DNA of 64,000 nucleotides, taken from positions 248,001-312,000 of the forward strand of contig NZ_FNCC01000006.1 of the NCBI RefSeq assembly GCF_900100955.1, given 5' to 3'. Each line of letters opens with the position of its first letter. Position 1 is the first letter of the stretch. The notes under the pieces were generated by a model. The model did not search any database and was not told the DNA's origin. It saw nothing but the letters and a program-made list of their open reading frames with translations. Made by a program: the position numbers and the translations under genes. Positions 16,019 through 27,614 of the stretch are shown piece by piece. The DNA is from Lentzea fradiae (GTDB lineage: Bacteria; Actinomycetota; Actinomycetes; Mycobacteriales; Pseudonocardiaceae).

Positions 16019-16674
16019 GCCACGTGCCCTTCCCGCCGCCAGCGCAGTCCCGGATGCCCGGCCATGGCCTCCGTCATGGCCCGAAGCCACTGCGGTGGAA
16101 GGACATCAGGCTCGCCCACGTCGTCCCTCAGGTACGCACGCCGTTCCAGCGCGACGGCGGTCTCCTGCCACCGCCGCAGCGTCCACCGCACCAACCGGCA
16201 CGTCAGTAGCAAGCCCGCCGCCGCACCGGGATCGAACGGTGGTGGCGCGAGATGCGCGTACTGGTGCATCTCCTCCTCCGTACCCGGCAACGCATCGGGA
16301 AGGTCGACCCGCCACTCCAACGACACGATCGCAGCGTTGTCCGCACGCCGCTCCTCGACCCGCTTCTCACAGGCGGCCCGGATCTCCGCGATCTCCGCCA
16401 CCGCGTCGGGAACCGACAGCGCGACCCATCGCCGTGGCGTGCTCCCGGCAACCGCTTCGAGCCTCCGCACGAGGTCGAACGACGGCTCCCAGCCGACGAG
16501 CAGCCGGTCAGCGCAGAGGCCGACCAGACGCCGGGCGGCCTCGGGATCGGTGAACGCCTCCGCCGACGGCACGATCCACGCGCCCGTGTTCGTCCCGTCG
16601 ACGCTCACGTGCCACACCGCGACCACGTCTTCGTCGTCCGTGACGACGTGCCGCAGCACGACGTGCCCGATCAC
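16015..16674 (-). CDS. Conserved actinobacterial hypothetical protein
   Basis: A 219-aa soluble protein with a GTG start overlapping the exonuclease stop (GTGA). It opens with beta-rich sequence (VVAVWHVSVDGTNTGAWIV), passes through LVGLCADRLLVGWEPSFDLVRRLE, where a D/W-rich stretch suggests a nuclease- or RNase H-like fold, and ends in a helical segment with a conserved-looking MHQYAHLAPPPFDPG. I do not know its function. Translational coupling to the DnaQ-like exonuclease suggests a shared DNA-processing role. The decayed gene downstream was coupled to it in the same way. Confidence 0.6.
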   Translation of the reverse strand: MIGHVVLRHVVTDDEDVVAVWHVSVDGTNTGAWIVPSAEAFTDPEAARRLVGLCADRLLVGWEPSFDLVRRLEAVAGSTPRRWVALSVPDAVAEIAEIRAACEKRVEERRADNAAIVSLEWRVDLPDALPGTEEEMHQYAHLAPPPFDPGAAAGLLLTCRLVRWTLRRWQETAVALERRAYLRDDVGEPDVLPPQWLRAMTEAMAGHPGLRWRREGHVA

Positions 16675-17825
16675 CGCACACCGGCCATGAGCTCGCTGAG
16701 CATTCCGGCGAACGACTCCTCCGACACGATCGGAATGCCGTACCTGCGCGCCTTGTCCGCTTTGCCCGACAACGAGTCCGGGTCCGCCGCGATCACCAGC
16801 GCGGTCCGTTTGGTGACGCCGCCCTTCACGGTGAGCCCCGCCGACGACGCCCGGCTCTCCCACACGTCCCGCGGCTCGCGCATCTCACCAGTGAAGACGA
16901 CGAGGTCCCCCGGTGACAGCCGGACCGGTTCGCTTCTCAACGCCTCGGTCGCGTCCACGCCGAGCAGCGACGCGACCAGCCGGAGGTCGGCCTCCTCGTC
17001 CGCCGTCAGCCGTCCGTCCTCCCACGCGACGTCGGCCAGCGCCGAGAGGTAGCCGCGGTGCAGCTCCATCACCTCGGCCATGCCCAGGTCGAGAGCCCGG
17101 GCCACCGAGAGCAGCTCTTCCTGCTCGTCCTGCGAGAGGTGGCGGTCGAGCAGCGCGCGGTCGAGCACGTCGAGGTACTCGTCACCGGACAGCGTGGTCG
17201 CGCGCGGCAGCAGCTCGACGAGCTTCGCCAGGAAGTGCTGTTCGGCGCCGTGTGCGCGTGCGCGCTGCACCGCGTACGTGTTCCCGGTCCGCGGCACCGC
17301 GAGCCGTGCGGGCTCGACGTGCCCGATGCGGTGAAGGCACCGCACCAGCAAACCGGCGCACGCGCGTGCGTCGTGCAAAGCCGAATGTGCCGTACCCATC
17401 GGTACATCGGCGGCTTCACAAGACGCGGCGAGCGAACGTGACGACGCACCCAGGTACCGGCCCGCCAGCTCCATCGTGCACAACCCGGCACCCACGTGGA
17501 GCTCGTGTCCCAGCCGCGCGTACTCGGCTTGGAGGAACCGCAGGTCGAACGACAGGTTGTGCGCGACGAGCACCCTGCCGGACAGCCGTGCCGCGAGCTC
17601 CCCCGCGATGCCGGCGAAGTCGGGCGCCCGCCTGACCTCGGCCGCGCTGATGCCGTGGACGTGCTGAGGTCCGAGATCCCGGCGCGGGTTCACCAGCGTG
17701 CACCACTCGTCCGTGCGGCGACCGGACCCGTCCACGTGCACCACGGCGACCTCGATCACCCGGTGGTGATGACCAGGTGAGATCCCGGTGGTCTCGACGT
17801 CGACGACCGCGTACCCGTTGCCCAT
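16671..17825 (-). CDS. DnaQ-like 3'-5' exonuclease with TerB-like and BRCT domains
   Basis: A 384-aa three-domain protein. Residues 1-165 are a DEDDh exonuclease: Exo I AVVDVETTG (Asp9, Glu11), Exo II VAHNLSFDLRFL, and Exo III HSALHDARACAGLL, with the catalytic His and Asp. Residues about 215-290 are a TerB-like helical bundle (LDRHLSQDEQEELLSVAR, AWEDGRLTADEEADL). Residues about 300-384 are a BRCT domain (GDLVVFTGEMREPRDVWESR, KGGVTKRTALVIAADPDS, GIPIVSEESFAGML). This order is known in actinobacterial proteins related to epsilon or DinG exonucleases. Expected role: proofreading-like or repair exonuclease in the cytosol. First gene of a coupled three-gene chain. Confidence 0.85.
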   Translation of the reverse strand: MGNGYAVVDVETTGISPGHHHRVIEVAVVHVDGSGRRTDEWCTLVNPRRDLGPQHVHGISAAEVRRAPDFAGIAGELAARLSGRVLVAHNLSFDLRFLQAEYARLGHELHVGAGLCTMELAGRYLGASSRSLAASCEAADVPMGTAHSALHDARACAGLLVRCLHRIGHVEPARLAVPRTGNTYAVQRARAHGAEQHFLAKLVELLPRATTLSGDEYLDVLDRALLDRHLSQDEQEELLSVARALDLGMAEVMELHRGYLSALADVAWEDGRLTADEEADLRLVASLLGVDATEALRSEPVRLSPGDLVVFTGEMREPRDVWESRASSAGLTVKGGVTKRTALVIAADPDSLSGKADKARRYGIPIVSEESFAGMLSELMAGVR

Positions 17826-17965
17826 GCCGGGGCTGTCGTCCGGGCCCGTGGCTTCCGTTAACAGCCGCGGACGACGTCATCCGTAAGGACTAACCGTCCC
17901 ATCAGGAGAGTCGGCCGGACCCCTCCCGCTCGTGCTCGCCGCTGAGCCCGAGTGGAGGGAGTCGC

Positions 17966-18250
17966 TCATCCGAGGCTCGGCGACATTTCTCGTGCGGCCG
18001 AAGCCTTGATGGCGGCGCGGGCCGCCGACAGGTCGTCGACGGCGTAGATCTCCGGGCAGGAAGCGATCACGAGGTCCTTGTCCGACGCGACGGTCAGCAG
18101 TGAGACTTTCTCCGGCAACGAGGTCGCTTGCCGGACAACTCCCTTCGCGTCGACGCGGATCAACGTGACCCACGTCTCCGACCAGGGAAAGTCCGCGACG
18201 GCGCTGGATTTGCGCAGCCCTTCCACATCGAACTCGGCGAATCTGGGCAT
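17966..18250 (-). CDS. Small hypothetical protein
   Basis: 94 aa with an ATG start, reading MPRFAEFDVEGLRKSSAVAD, then a beta-rich middle (ETWVTLIRVDAKGVVRQATS, KVSLLTVASDKDLVIASCPE). The composition is that of a small folded domain. No motif is recognised. It lies 48 nt downstream of the 18299-19237 gene on the same strand and may be co-transcribed with it and folP. Confidence 0.5.
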   Translation of the reverse strand: MPRFAEFDVEGLRKSSAVADFPWSETWVTLIRVDAKGVVRQATSLPEKVSLLTVASDKDLVIASCPEIYAVDDLSAARAAIKASAAREMSPSLG

Positions 18251-18298
18251 GACACCAAGATAACGAGTCGAGGTGTCGGAAAGGCAAAGATCACCCTT

Positions 18299-19237
18299 TC
18301 ACCGCAATGCAGCCAGCAGATGAGACAGGTTGACACCGACGGCGTCGGCCAACCGGCGCACGACTTCTGGAGCGGGTGCCAGCGGATGCGTCTCCCGGGT
18401 GAACGGCAGACCTTCACCGCCCGAGAACTTCGACTGCGGCGTCACCGGCGCGAGAATCGGGTAGACCCGCCAGCGCGGCACCTTCGAGTCCGCCATGGCG
18501 AGCGTGTTCTCGTGCCACAGCATCACAGCGGACGAACGGATGTTGCGCGCGAGGACGCATCCGTAGCCCGTCAGCGTGATGGCGCGCGCAGCCGCACGCA
18601 CGGGGTTGCGGAAATCGCCGTCGACGACCCACACACCGTTCATGACCTCCGCGGAGAGCCCTTCGGCCTCCAGCGCCGCGAGGGTTTCGGCGTGCTGGTC
18701 GTCAGCGGCCGCGGTGGCCAGTTCGACGACCTCCTGGACCTCCGACGCCGTCACGACCCGCGCACCGGCCTCAGTGGACGCGTGCAAGAGCCGTTCGACG
18801 TAACGGTCTTCGGCATAAGCCGCCCATTCCTGGGCCTTCTCCCACGCCGAACGTGCGATGACGTCAGCCTCGGAACCGCCGCGCAGCCGTGCGTCCTGCA
18901 ACAGCTGTGCGAGCACTACGGCGATGACGGAACTCAGCAGCGCGTCATCGTGTGACTCGTCATCCCCCGGTACGAGAGAGACGACCAGGTCACGCAGATC
19001 CGCACGCCAGCTCTCGTCACCTGCCCACACGCCGATGGCGAGCAAGTTCAGGTAGTGGTCCGCGAGGGCCATCCGCACGAGCAACGGCTGACCGGCCGCC
19101 TCTCTGGCATCACGCCGCGCGGTCGCCTTGATCTGCTGCCGTTCCGCGGGATCCACGACGCTGACGCGGATCTTGTCGAGTTCGTCGAGGAAGTCGTCCC
19201 ACCGGTCATCCGAAAACCGGGCGAAGACGTCGTCCAC
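18299..19237 (-). CDS. Hypothetical protein downstream of folP2-like gene
   Basis: 312 aa, starting at a GTG preceded by GGAGG 6 nt upstream. A GTG at 19255 that overlaps the folP stop is an alternative. The first half is acidic and alpha-helical (ARFSDDRWDDFLDELDKI). The second half is mixed, with NGVWVVDGDFRNPVRAAARA and an aromatic/basic stretch. The C-terminal PEVVRRLADAVGVNLSHLLA may be a small helix-turn-helix-like unit. I do not recognise the family. Context (pterin enzyme upstream, small protein downstream) does not assign a role. Confidence 0.5.
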   Translation of the reverse strand: MDDVFARFSDDRWDDFLDELDKIRVSVVDPAERQQIKATARRDAREAAGQPLLVRMALADHYLNLLAIGVWAGDESWRADLRDLVVSLVPGDDESHDDALLSSVIAVVLAQLLQDARLRGGSEADVIARSAWEKAQEWAAYAEDRYVERLLHASTEAGARVVTASEVQEVVELATAAADDQHAETLAALEAEGLSAEVMNGVWVVDGDFRNPVRAAARAITLTGYGCVLARNIRSSAVMLWHENTLAMADSKVPRWRVYPILAPVTPQSKFSGGEGLPFTRETHPLAPAPEVVRRLADAVGVNLSHLLAALR

Positions 19238-19251
19238 CTGATACCTCCAGC

Positions 19252-20076
19252 TCACAGTCGAGCGACGGACTCGAGTACTCGTCTGGTGCGCGCCACCTCG
19301 TGCGCGCGGAAGACCGCGGCGCCCGCCAACGCCGCGATCGCAGTCGCGACGAGGGTTCCCTCGACGCGTTCGTGCAGTTCCACGCCGAGGGTCTCCCCGA
19401 CGAAGTCCTTGTTGGACAACGCCATCAGCACCGGCCACCCGGTCGCCACCAGCTCGTCCGTGTGCCGCACCAGCGCGAGGCTGTGCCAGGTGTTCTTGCC
19501 GAAGTCGTGGGTGGGGTCGATCAGCACGCTCTTGCGCGGCACCCCGAGCGCGACGACCTTCTCGGCGCGCGCCGTCGTCTCGGCGACGACGTCCCGCACG
19601 AGAGTCGGGTAGCTGACCCTGTGGGGCCGCGTGCGGGGCGGCACGCCTCCTGTGTGCGAGCAGACGTACCCGGCTCCGTACTCGGCGGCCACCTCCGCCA
19701 GCTTCGGGTCCGCGCCCGCCCACGTGTCGTTCAGCAGGTCGGCACCGGCCTCGCAGGCGAGCCGGCCGACGTCCGCGCGCCACGTGTCGCTGCTGATGAT
19801 CAGGTCCGGATACGCGTCGCGGACCCTCTCGATGAACGGCACGACCCTGCGCACTTCCTCGCCGGAGTCGACCAGGTCACCGGGTCCCGCCTTCACGCCG
19901 CCGATGTCCACGATGTCCGCCCCCTCGTCCACAACCCGGTGGACGGCCTCCATCGCGACGTCCTCGGCGTAGGTGGCGCCCCTGTCGTAGAACGAGTCGG
20001 GGGTGCGGTTGATGATCGCCATCACCAGCGCGTGGTCGCGGACGACGGTCCGGCCGCGGAACTGGAGCTCGATCAC
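19252..20076 (-). CDS. folP2: Dihydropteroate synthase-like protein (FolP2 type)
   Basis: A 274-aa TIM-barrel pterin-binding protein. Signature 1 is VMAIINRTPDSFYDRGAT near residue 18, signature 2 DEGADIVDIGGVKAGPG near 50, then DLIISSDTWRADV and NDTWAGADPKL, a central VCSHTGG, and IDPTHDFGKNTW. The FYDRG and GGVKAGPG forms resemble the actinobacterial FolP2 paralogue, which in mycobacteria lacks normal synthase activity, rather than canonical FolP1. No other folate genes are adjacent, which fits FolP2. Activity is uncertain. It is divergent from the DUF2786 gene with a 62-nt promoter region. A TAGACA hexamer lies 6 nt before the GTG. Confidence 0.75.
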   Translation of the reverse strand: MIELQFRGRTVVRDHALVMAIINRTPDSFYDRGATYAEDVAMEAVHRVVDEGADIVDIGGVKAGPGDLVDSGEEVRRVVPFIERVRDAYPDLIISSDTWRADVGRLACEAGADLLNDTWAGADPKLAEVAAEYGAGYVCSHTGGVPPRTRPHRVSYPTLVRDVVAETTARAEKVVALGVPRKSVLIDPTHDFGKNTWHSLALVRHTDELVATGWPVLMALSNKDFVGETLGVELHERVEGTLVATAIAALAGAAVFRAHEVARTRRVLESVARL

Positions 20077-20125
20077 ATCCCGTGTCTACCAGGTGGTCCC
20101 CGGCTCGTGCACATGGCGGACGTCT

Positions 20126-20131
20126 CATACT
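20126..20131 (+). promoter_or_regulatory. -10 hexamer CATACT, leaderless start of the DUF2786 gene
   Basis: CATACT ends 7 nt before GTG 20139. Confidence 0.45.
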
Positions 20132-20138
20132 GCCTCGC

Positions 20139-21188
20139 GTGGAACTGGTGAAAGCGGTCGACGGGCTCTGGCAGCGCGGCTGGCTGCCGTACGACGTTCG
20201 CGAGATCGTGTCTCGCTCCCTCGGCGAGTCGGCCACCTCGCTGGCCGTGGACGTGATCGCTTTGTCCTGTTCATCCCATCCCGAGTCGACCGTGCACCCG
20301 CGCTGGCGCCGTCAGCTCGAGGAGATCGGCGCCTCCGTGTGGTGGGAGGGGCCGCTGCTGGAGGCGTGGGCGACCCGCCACATCGAGACCCCCGCGTACG
20401 CCGCCCGCACCGCCGATGACCTGCTGAAGTTCCTCGGACGGCTGCCGACGCTGCCGCGCATCCTGCCGCTGCCGGGCGACCGGCTGATGTCCGCCGTCCG
20501 CGCGGGCCTCGACCCGAAGGTGCTCAACCGGGTGCGGGGCCTGCTCGCGAAAGCGGAGTCGACGTCGTTCCCCGAGGAGGCCGAGGCGCTGTCGGCCAAG
20601 GCCCAGGAGCTCATGAACCGGCACGCGCTGGAACGGGCGGTGCTCGACGCGGACCAGCCGGCGACGGCGACCTCGCGGCGGGTGTGGCTCGACAAGAGCT
20701 ACTTCAAGGAGAAGTCGCAGCTGGTGCACGTGGTCGCGTCCGCGTTCCGGTCACGTGCGGTCGCCTACGACGGCTTCGGGTTCGTCGCGCTCGTGGGCGA
20801 CGAGGTGGACCTGGAAAGCATCGAACTGCTGTCGACGTCGCTGCTCGTCCAGGCGACCCGCGCGATGGTGGCCGTCGGCGGACGTGCGGGCAAGGGCAGC
20901 GAGGCGCGCTCACGGCCGTTCCGCAAGTCGTTCCTGGTGGCCTTCGCGTCACGGATCGGCGAGCGCCTGGAGCCCACGCCCGACACCGCTCCCGACATCC
21001 CGGACGAACGCCTCCTGCCCGTCCTGGCGGAGCGCAAGAAGGCCGTGGACACGCTGTTCGAGGAGATGTTCACGCACACCCGCACCTCACGCGTGACGGT
21101 CCGCTCGGCCGCAGGCTGGGGCGCCGGCCGGGCGGCAGCGGACGCCGCGGACATCGGAACCGGCCGGAACTCCGTGACCTCCGGCTGA
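20139..21188 (+). CDS. DUF2786-domain protein
   Basis: 349 aa. DUF2786 is clear at about residues 128-170 (VLNRVRGLLAKAESTSFPEE with KAQELMNRHAL), a short helical motif shared with phage and bacterial DNA-associated proteins. The N-terminal 110 residues (VELVKAVDGLWQRGWLPYDV) and the C-terminal half (FVALVGDEVDLESIELLSTS, FLVAFASRIGERL) are typical of actinobacterial members. Molecular function is unknown. The GTG start at 20139 is supported by the -10 element. It sits alone, divergent from folP2. Confidence 0.7.
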   Translation: MELVKAVDGLWQRGWLPYDVREIVSRSLGESATSLAVDVIALSCSSHPESTVHPRWRRQLEEIGASVWWEGPLLEAWATRHIETPAYAARTADDLLKFLGRLPTLPRILPLPGDRLMSAVRAGLDPKVLNRVRGLLAKAESTSFPEEAEALSAKAQELMNRHALERAVLDADQPATATSRRVWLDKSYFKEKSQLVHVVASAFRSRAVAYDGFGFVALVGDEVDLESIELLSTSLLVQATRAMVAVGGRAGKGSEARSRPFRKSFLVAFASRIGERLEPTPDTAPDIPDERLLPVLAERKKAVDTLFEEMFTHTRTSRVTVRSAAGWGAGRAAADAADIGTGRNSVTSG

Positions 21189-21269
21189 CCCGCCACCCCT
21201 CCGGGTGAACTCCCACCGCCAAAAAGCCCTCCGGGCCCCGCACCGCGAAAAAACGTCAGACCCCGTTCC

Positions 21270-21275
21270 TAACGT
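21270..21275 (+). promoter_or_regulatory. -10 hexamer TAACGT, leaderless start
   Basis: TAACGT ends 7 nt before ATG 21283. No Shine-Dalgarno site is visible. Confidence 0.5.
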
Positions 21276-21282
21276 CGTCCCC

Positions 21283-21765
21283 ATGACATCCACGTTTTAC
21301 AACGAGATCAAGCTCGGCGAGGTCACCTACCGCCTGAGCGCGACGACCGACTCCGCGGAGTCCCTGGTGCTCGACCTGTCCGGCGCGCTCGACTCCGGCG
21401 AGGCCGTCGCCGAAGGCCGCCTGCGCATGCCCGTCGAGGGCAGCGCCACCGTGGGCAAGCTCCTGACCCGCGTCCTCACGGCCCACAGCCGCCTGCGCCC
21501 CCGCCCGTCCCGCCACGCCAACGCCAACCAGCCCTGGACCGAAGCCCTCGACACCCAGCTCCGCACCACCTGGCTCACCCCGACCACCGACACCGCCCCC
21601 ACCCTCGTCAAGTCCCTGGCCGAGACCCTGCAACGCTCCGGCACCGCCATCAGGGCCCGCCTGGCGAAGGTGGGCTGCGACCCGGACGTCCCCGGCCGCG
21701 AGCTCTCGGCCACCGGCGCCGCCCTGCTGGGGAGGAGCCCGGGGACAGCGGAAGCCAAGACCTGA
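21283..21765 (+). CDS. Small hypothetical protein with a C-terminal helix-turn-helix-like region
   Basis: 160 aa. Residues 1-75 are beta-rich (FYNEIKLGEVTYRLSATTDS). Residues about 85-150 are helical, with PWTEALDTQLRTTWL and later SGTAIRARLAKVGCDPDVPG. The WTEALDxQLRxxWL plus AIRARLxKVGCDPxxPG pattern recurs at the end of many actinobacterial and plasmid-linked proteins and looks like a small DNA-binding (homeodomain-like) unit. Function unknown. The ATG is chosen because a -10 element sits 7 nt upstream. Confidence 0.6.
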   Translation: MTSTFYNEIKLGEVTYRLSATTDSAESLVLDLSGALDSGEAVAEGRLRMPVEGSATVGKLLTRVLTAHSRLRPRPSRHANANQPWTEALDTQLRTTWLTPTTDTAPTLVKSLAETLQRSGTAIRARLAKVGCDPDVPGRELSATGAALLGRSPGTAEAKT

Positions 21766-21811
21766 CCCGACCCGCACGGGCCTCGGGCTGAGGGTTCGCA
21801 GACCGGACCGG

Positions 21812-21859
21812 ACGCGTGTCGGGGTGGACGCGTACCGGGGTGGAGGCATGCCGGGGTGG
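21812..21859. repeat. Three imperfect 16-bp tandem units
   Basis: Units at 21812-21827, 21828-21843 and 21844-21859 end in CGGGGTGG and differ at three to six positions; a partial fourth follows. Confidence 0.75.
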
Positions 21860-21975
21860 ACGCGCATCAGCAGCGGCCTCGGCTCTGTCCGTGACCTCCG
21901 CACCGAGCCGGAGCACGCCAGGACCAACGTGTCCGCAGTCCAAGAGCGCCACTCCGGCCTCCGCCACGCCGCCAG

Positions 21976-22031
21976 CCCTCAGCCCTCAGCCCTCAGCCCT
22001 CAGCCCTCAGCCCTCAGCCCTCAGCCCTCAG
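21976..22031. repeat. Heptanucleotide tandem repeat, eight perfect CCCTCAG units
   Basis: Eight uninterrupted copies of CCCTCAG are followed by the degenerate CCTTGAG. A 7-bp unit shifts frame in any ORF, so it is not coding. Such arrays are prone to slippage. Confidence 0.95.
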
Positions 22032-22306
22032 CCTTGAGCGCGCCACTCTCAAAGCCCAGCCACAAGCAGCATCCCCGCCCGTTCCGGCCGCTCCCCTCTC
22101 GATCACTCCACTTCAACCACTTCCAGCACGAGTGCCGCACCCGATGCGCGGTCTCCACCCCGTCCCTCTCCCCGAAGAAAGGAGGCATCCCAACAACTTC
22201 ATAGCTCCCGCAGCCTGATGGCACCCGCCCCCACACCCGCACGCACACCGAGAGGAAGCCAGCTGGGCACCCCTGTTCACCGAACTCCAAACGCCGGGCA
22301 GCCCAC

Positions 22307-23141
22307 CTACGCCGTCGGTTCGTCCTCAGGTCCGCGCAACGCCAGGTAGGCGGGGCGCAGCAGGTCGACGAGGGACTCCTGTCCCACGGTGATCGGCACG
22401 GCGTCGAGCTGGTCCAAGACGGCGTCCGCCCGCACCTGCGCGGTCGGGTCGCCGAGGGTGAGGCTGGTCGCGGTCTGCTTCTGCCAGAACGTGTCGAGGC
22501 ACCGGGTCAGCGGCGGCGCCTCCTCCCTGGCCACCGCGGTCCGGGTGGTGCCGCGCAGCGTGCGGAGGCGTTCGAGCAGGTCCTCGCGGCTGCGGCCGCG
22601 CCAGGCGAGGATCTCGAACGGGTCGTTGTCGAACGACTCGGCGAGCAGGTAGCAGGCGGCGGCGAGGTGCTTGCACGGGACTTCCCAGTCCGGGCAAGAG
22701 CAGTCCATCGTCAGCTCGCGCTGCGTGGCGGGGAAGAGCTGCAGGCCCAGCGAGGCGAACAGGGTCTCGATGTCGCCCGGCATCTCGCCCGCCAGGAGCT
22801 TGGCCGCGTACAGGGCCTTGCCCGCCAAGGCGTGCTCGATGCGCTGCCACTCCGGGTTGGTGAACGCCTTGATCGCGATCCGCGCCTTGTACGGCGTGGG
22901 GCGTGAGCCTTGCACTAGGGCGATGACCATGCTCGTGGACAGCGTGAGCGACAGCACCTGGCCTTGGCGCGCGTAGTTGCGGCCGCGGGTCAGGCGGCCG
23001 CCCATGCCGAACGACTCGAGCACCTCGATGAAGCGGCGCGACCACCAGGTGGCGCCGATGTCGCCGCGCTTGCTCTTGGCCTTGATGCCGTTGTCGGTCT
23101 TGATGGTCTTGCCGTAGCGGGGGCGTTCGCCGGACCAGTGC

Positions 23142-23149
<8 letters not shown>
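22307..23149 (-). CDS. SWIM zinc-finger protein, partner of the SNF2 helicase
   Basis: 280 aa. The SWIM motif CxCxnCxH is at about residues 149-160 (MDCSCPDWEVPCKHLAAACY), a zinc-binding module for protein or DNA contact. The N-terminus YGKTIKTDNGIKAKSKRGDI and GATWWSRRFIEVLESFG are typical of the bacterial SWIM proteins that accompany SNF2-like ATPases. The GTG start overlaps the end of the SNF2 gene by 8 nt, so the two are translationally coupled and probably form one complex. The biological role of this pair in bacteria is not established. Confidence 0.85.
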
Positions 23150-26117
<2,968 letters not shown>

Positions 26118-26147
26118 CTCTGAACCCTATGTGCTCACATTGGCGTC

Positions 26148-27614
26148 ATGGTCGATGACTCCCCCGTCGTGCTGGACGGCCGTTCGCTCGGCGCCGACGA
26201 CGTGGTGCGCGTGGCCAGGTACCACGCCCCGGTGTCCCTGCACGCGGACGGACTCGCCCGCCTCGACGCGTCGTGGCACGCCAGCCAGCGCCTGGTGGTG
26301 CGACGACAGGTCTACGGGCGCACGACCGGCGTCGGCGCGAACCGCGACGAGATCGTCAGCACCGAGGGCTGGGCCGAGCACGGCCTGCGCCTGCTGCGCA
26401 GCCACGCGGGCGGCCTCGGCGGCATGCTCCCCGAAGAACAGGTGCGCGCCATGATGGTCGTGCGCCTCAACCAGCTGCTGGCGGGCGGCGCGGGAGTGCG
26501 CCCGGCCGTCGCCGACGCGCTGCTCGCCGCCCTGAACAGCAGCTGCTATCCCGGCGTGCACGAGTACGGCGCCATCGGCACCGGCGACCTGACCGCACTG
26601 GCCGAGACGGGCCTGACCCTGATCGGCGAACGCTACTGGCTCGGTTCGACCCAGACCCCCGACCCGATCGACCTCGACTCGGGCGACGCGCTGGCGTTGA
26701 TCAGCAGCAACGCCCTCACGATCGGCATGGCGGGCCTGGCCTGGCAGGACGCCCACCAGCTGCTGAAGGCCACCCACGTCGTCGCCGCGCTGTCGTTCCT
26801 GGCGGTCGACGGCGCGGTGGAGGCGTACGACGAACGCGTGCACCTCGGCCGCCCACACCCCGGCCAGGTGGCGGTGGCCGCGGAGATGCGCCGCCTGCTG
26901 GCCGAGCCGGCACGCCCGCAGGCCCGCATCCAGGACCCGTTCGGCTACCGCTGCTTCCCGCAGATCCACGGCCCGGCGGTGGACGCCGCCACCGACCTGG
27001 GCCGGGTGCTGGACGTCGAGTTCAACGCCGCCGCCGAGAACCCGCTGATCGTCGCCGACCACTTCGGCCCGTCCGACGACGCCGCCTACCACCACGGCGC
27101 CTTCCACAGCGCGTACCTCGGCCAGGCCCTGGACCGGCTGCGCCTGTCGCTGCTGCACACCGGCCACCTGTCGACGGCCAGGCTGGCCACCCTGGTCGAG
27201 CCGAACTTCACGGGCCTGCGCCCGTTCCTGGCCGAGGGCGTGCGCGGCAGCTCGGGCGTGATGATCCTCGAGTACAGCGCCAACTCCGCCCTGGCCGAGG
27301 TCCGCACCCTGGCCGAACCCGCGAGCCTCGGCAACGCCGTGGTGTCACGCGGGCAGGAGGAGCACTCGAGCTTCGCGTTCCAGTCGGCGTCGCAGGCGCT
27401 GCGGTCGCTGAGCGCGTTCCGGCTGGTGCTGGCCTGCGAGGTGGTGGCGGCGGTGAGGGCGCTGCGCCTGCGCGGGGTGGCACCGGAGACGCCCGCGCTG
27501 CGAGCGGCCTTCGAGACGGCGGAGTCGAAGCTGAACCCGGACATGACGGACCGCCAGCTCAGCCCCGACGTGGAGGTGGCGTCGGGCCTGCTCGACGACT
27601 TCGCGTCTTGCTGA
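26148..27614 (+). CDS. Aromatic amino-acid ammonia-lyase family protein with altered MIO triad
   Basis: A 488-aa HAL/PAL-fold protein. The active-site loop tyrosine is kept (Tyr56 in RQVYGRTTGVGANRD). NxxQ-type and helical core segments are present (LNSSCYPGVHEYGAIG, FGYRCFPQIHGPAVDAA, NAAAENPLI, SSGVMILEYSANSALAEVRT). The catalytic MIO prosthetic group normally forms from Ala-Ser-Gly in GSVGASGD. Here residues 141-147 read GAIGTGD, so the triad is Gly-Thr-Gly with one residue fewer. The gene may be a divergent lyase/aminomutase or a non-MIO relative; the substrate is unknown. No hut genes are adjacent, arguing against histidine catabolism. It is about the usual length. ATG 26148 has a weak TCACAT hexamer 7 nt upstream. 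Confidence 0.75.
   Translation: MVDDSPVVLDGRSLGADDVVRVARYHAPVSLHADGLARLDASWHASQRLVVRRQVYGRTTGVGANRDEIVSTEGWAEHGLRLLRSHAGGLGGMLPEEQVRAMMVVRLNQLLAGGAGVRPAVADALLAALNSSCYPGVHEYGAIGTGDLTALAETGLTLIGERYWLGSTQTPDPIDLDSGDALALISSNALTIGMAGLAWQDAHQLLKATHVVAALSFLAVDGAVEAYDERVHLGRPHPGQVAVAAEMRRLLAEPARPQARIQDPFGYRCFPQIHGPAVDAATDLGRVLDVEFNAAAENPLIVADHFGPSDDAAYHHGAFHSAYLGQALDRLRLSLLHTGHLSTARLATLVEPNFTGLRPFLAEGVRGSSGVMILEYSANSALAEVRTLAEPASLGNAVVSRGQEEHSSFAFQSASQALRSLSAFRLVLACEVVAAVRALRLRGVAPETPALRAAFETAESKLNPDMTDRQLSPDVEVASGLLDDFASC

Larger units (their letters stand above)
21766..22306. other. Intergenic region rich in short tandem repeats
   Basis: 541 nt with no supportable gene. It holds a 16-bp imperfect repeat (three units) and a perfect 7-bp repeat (eight units). 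The rest is pyrimidine-rich on the plus strand. Open frames across it change phase with the heptamer and have no start signals. Confidence 0.6.

Noticed and set aside
21976..22031. Heptamer array considered as a CRISPR or coding repeat
   Set aside because: Seven-bp units without spacers are not CRISPR, and the unit length breaks any reading frame.
26148..27614. Annotation as histidine ammonia-lyase (hutH)
   Set aside because: The MIO triad is altered and no hut genes are adjacent, so the specific name is not supported.
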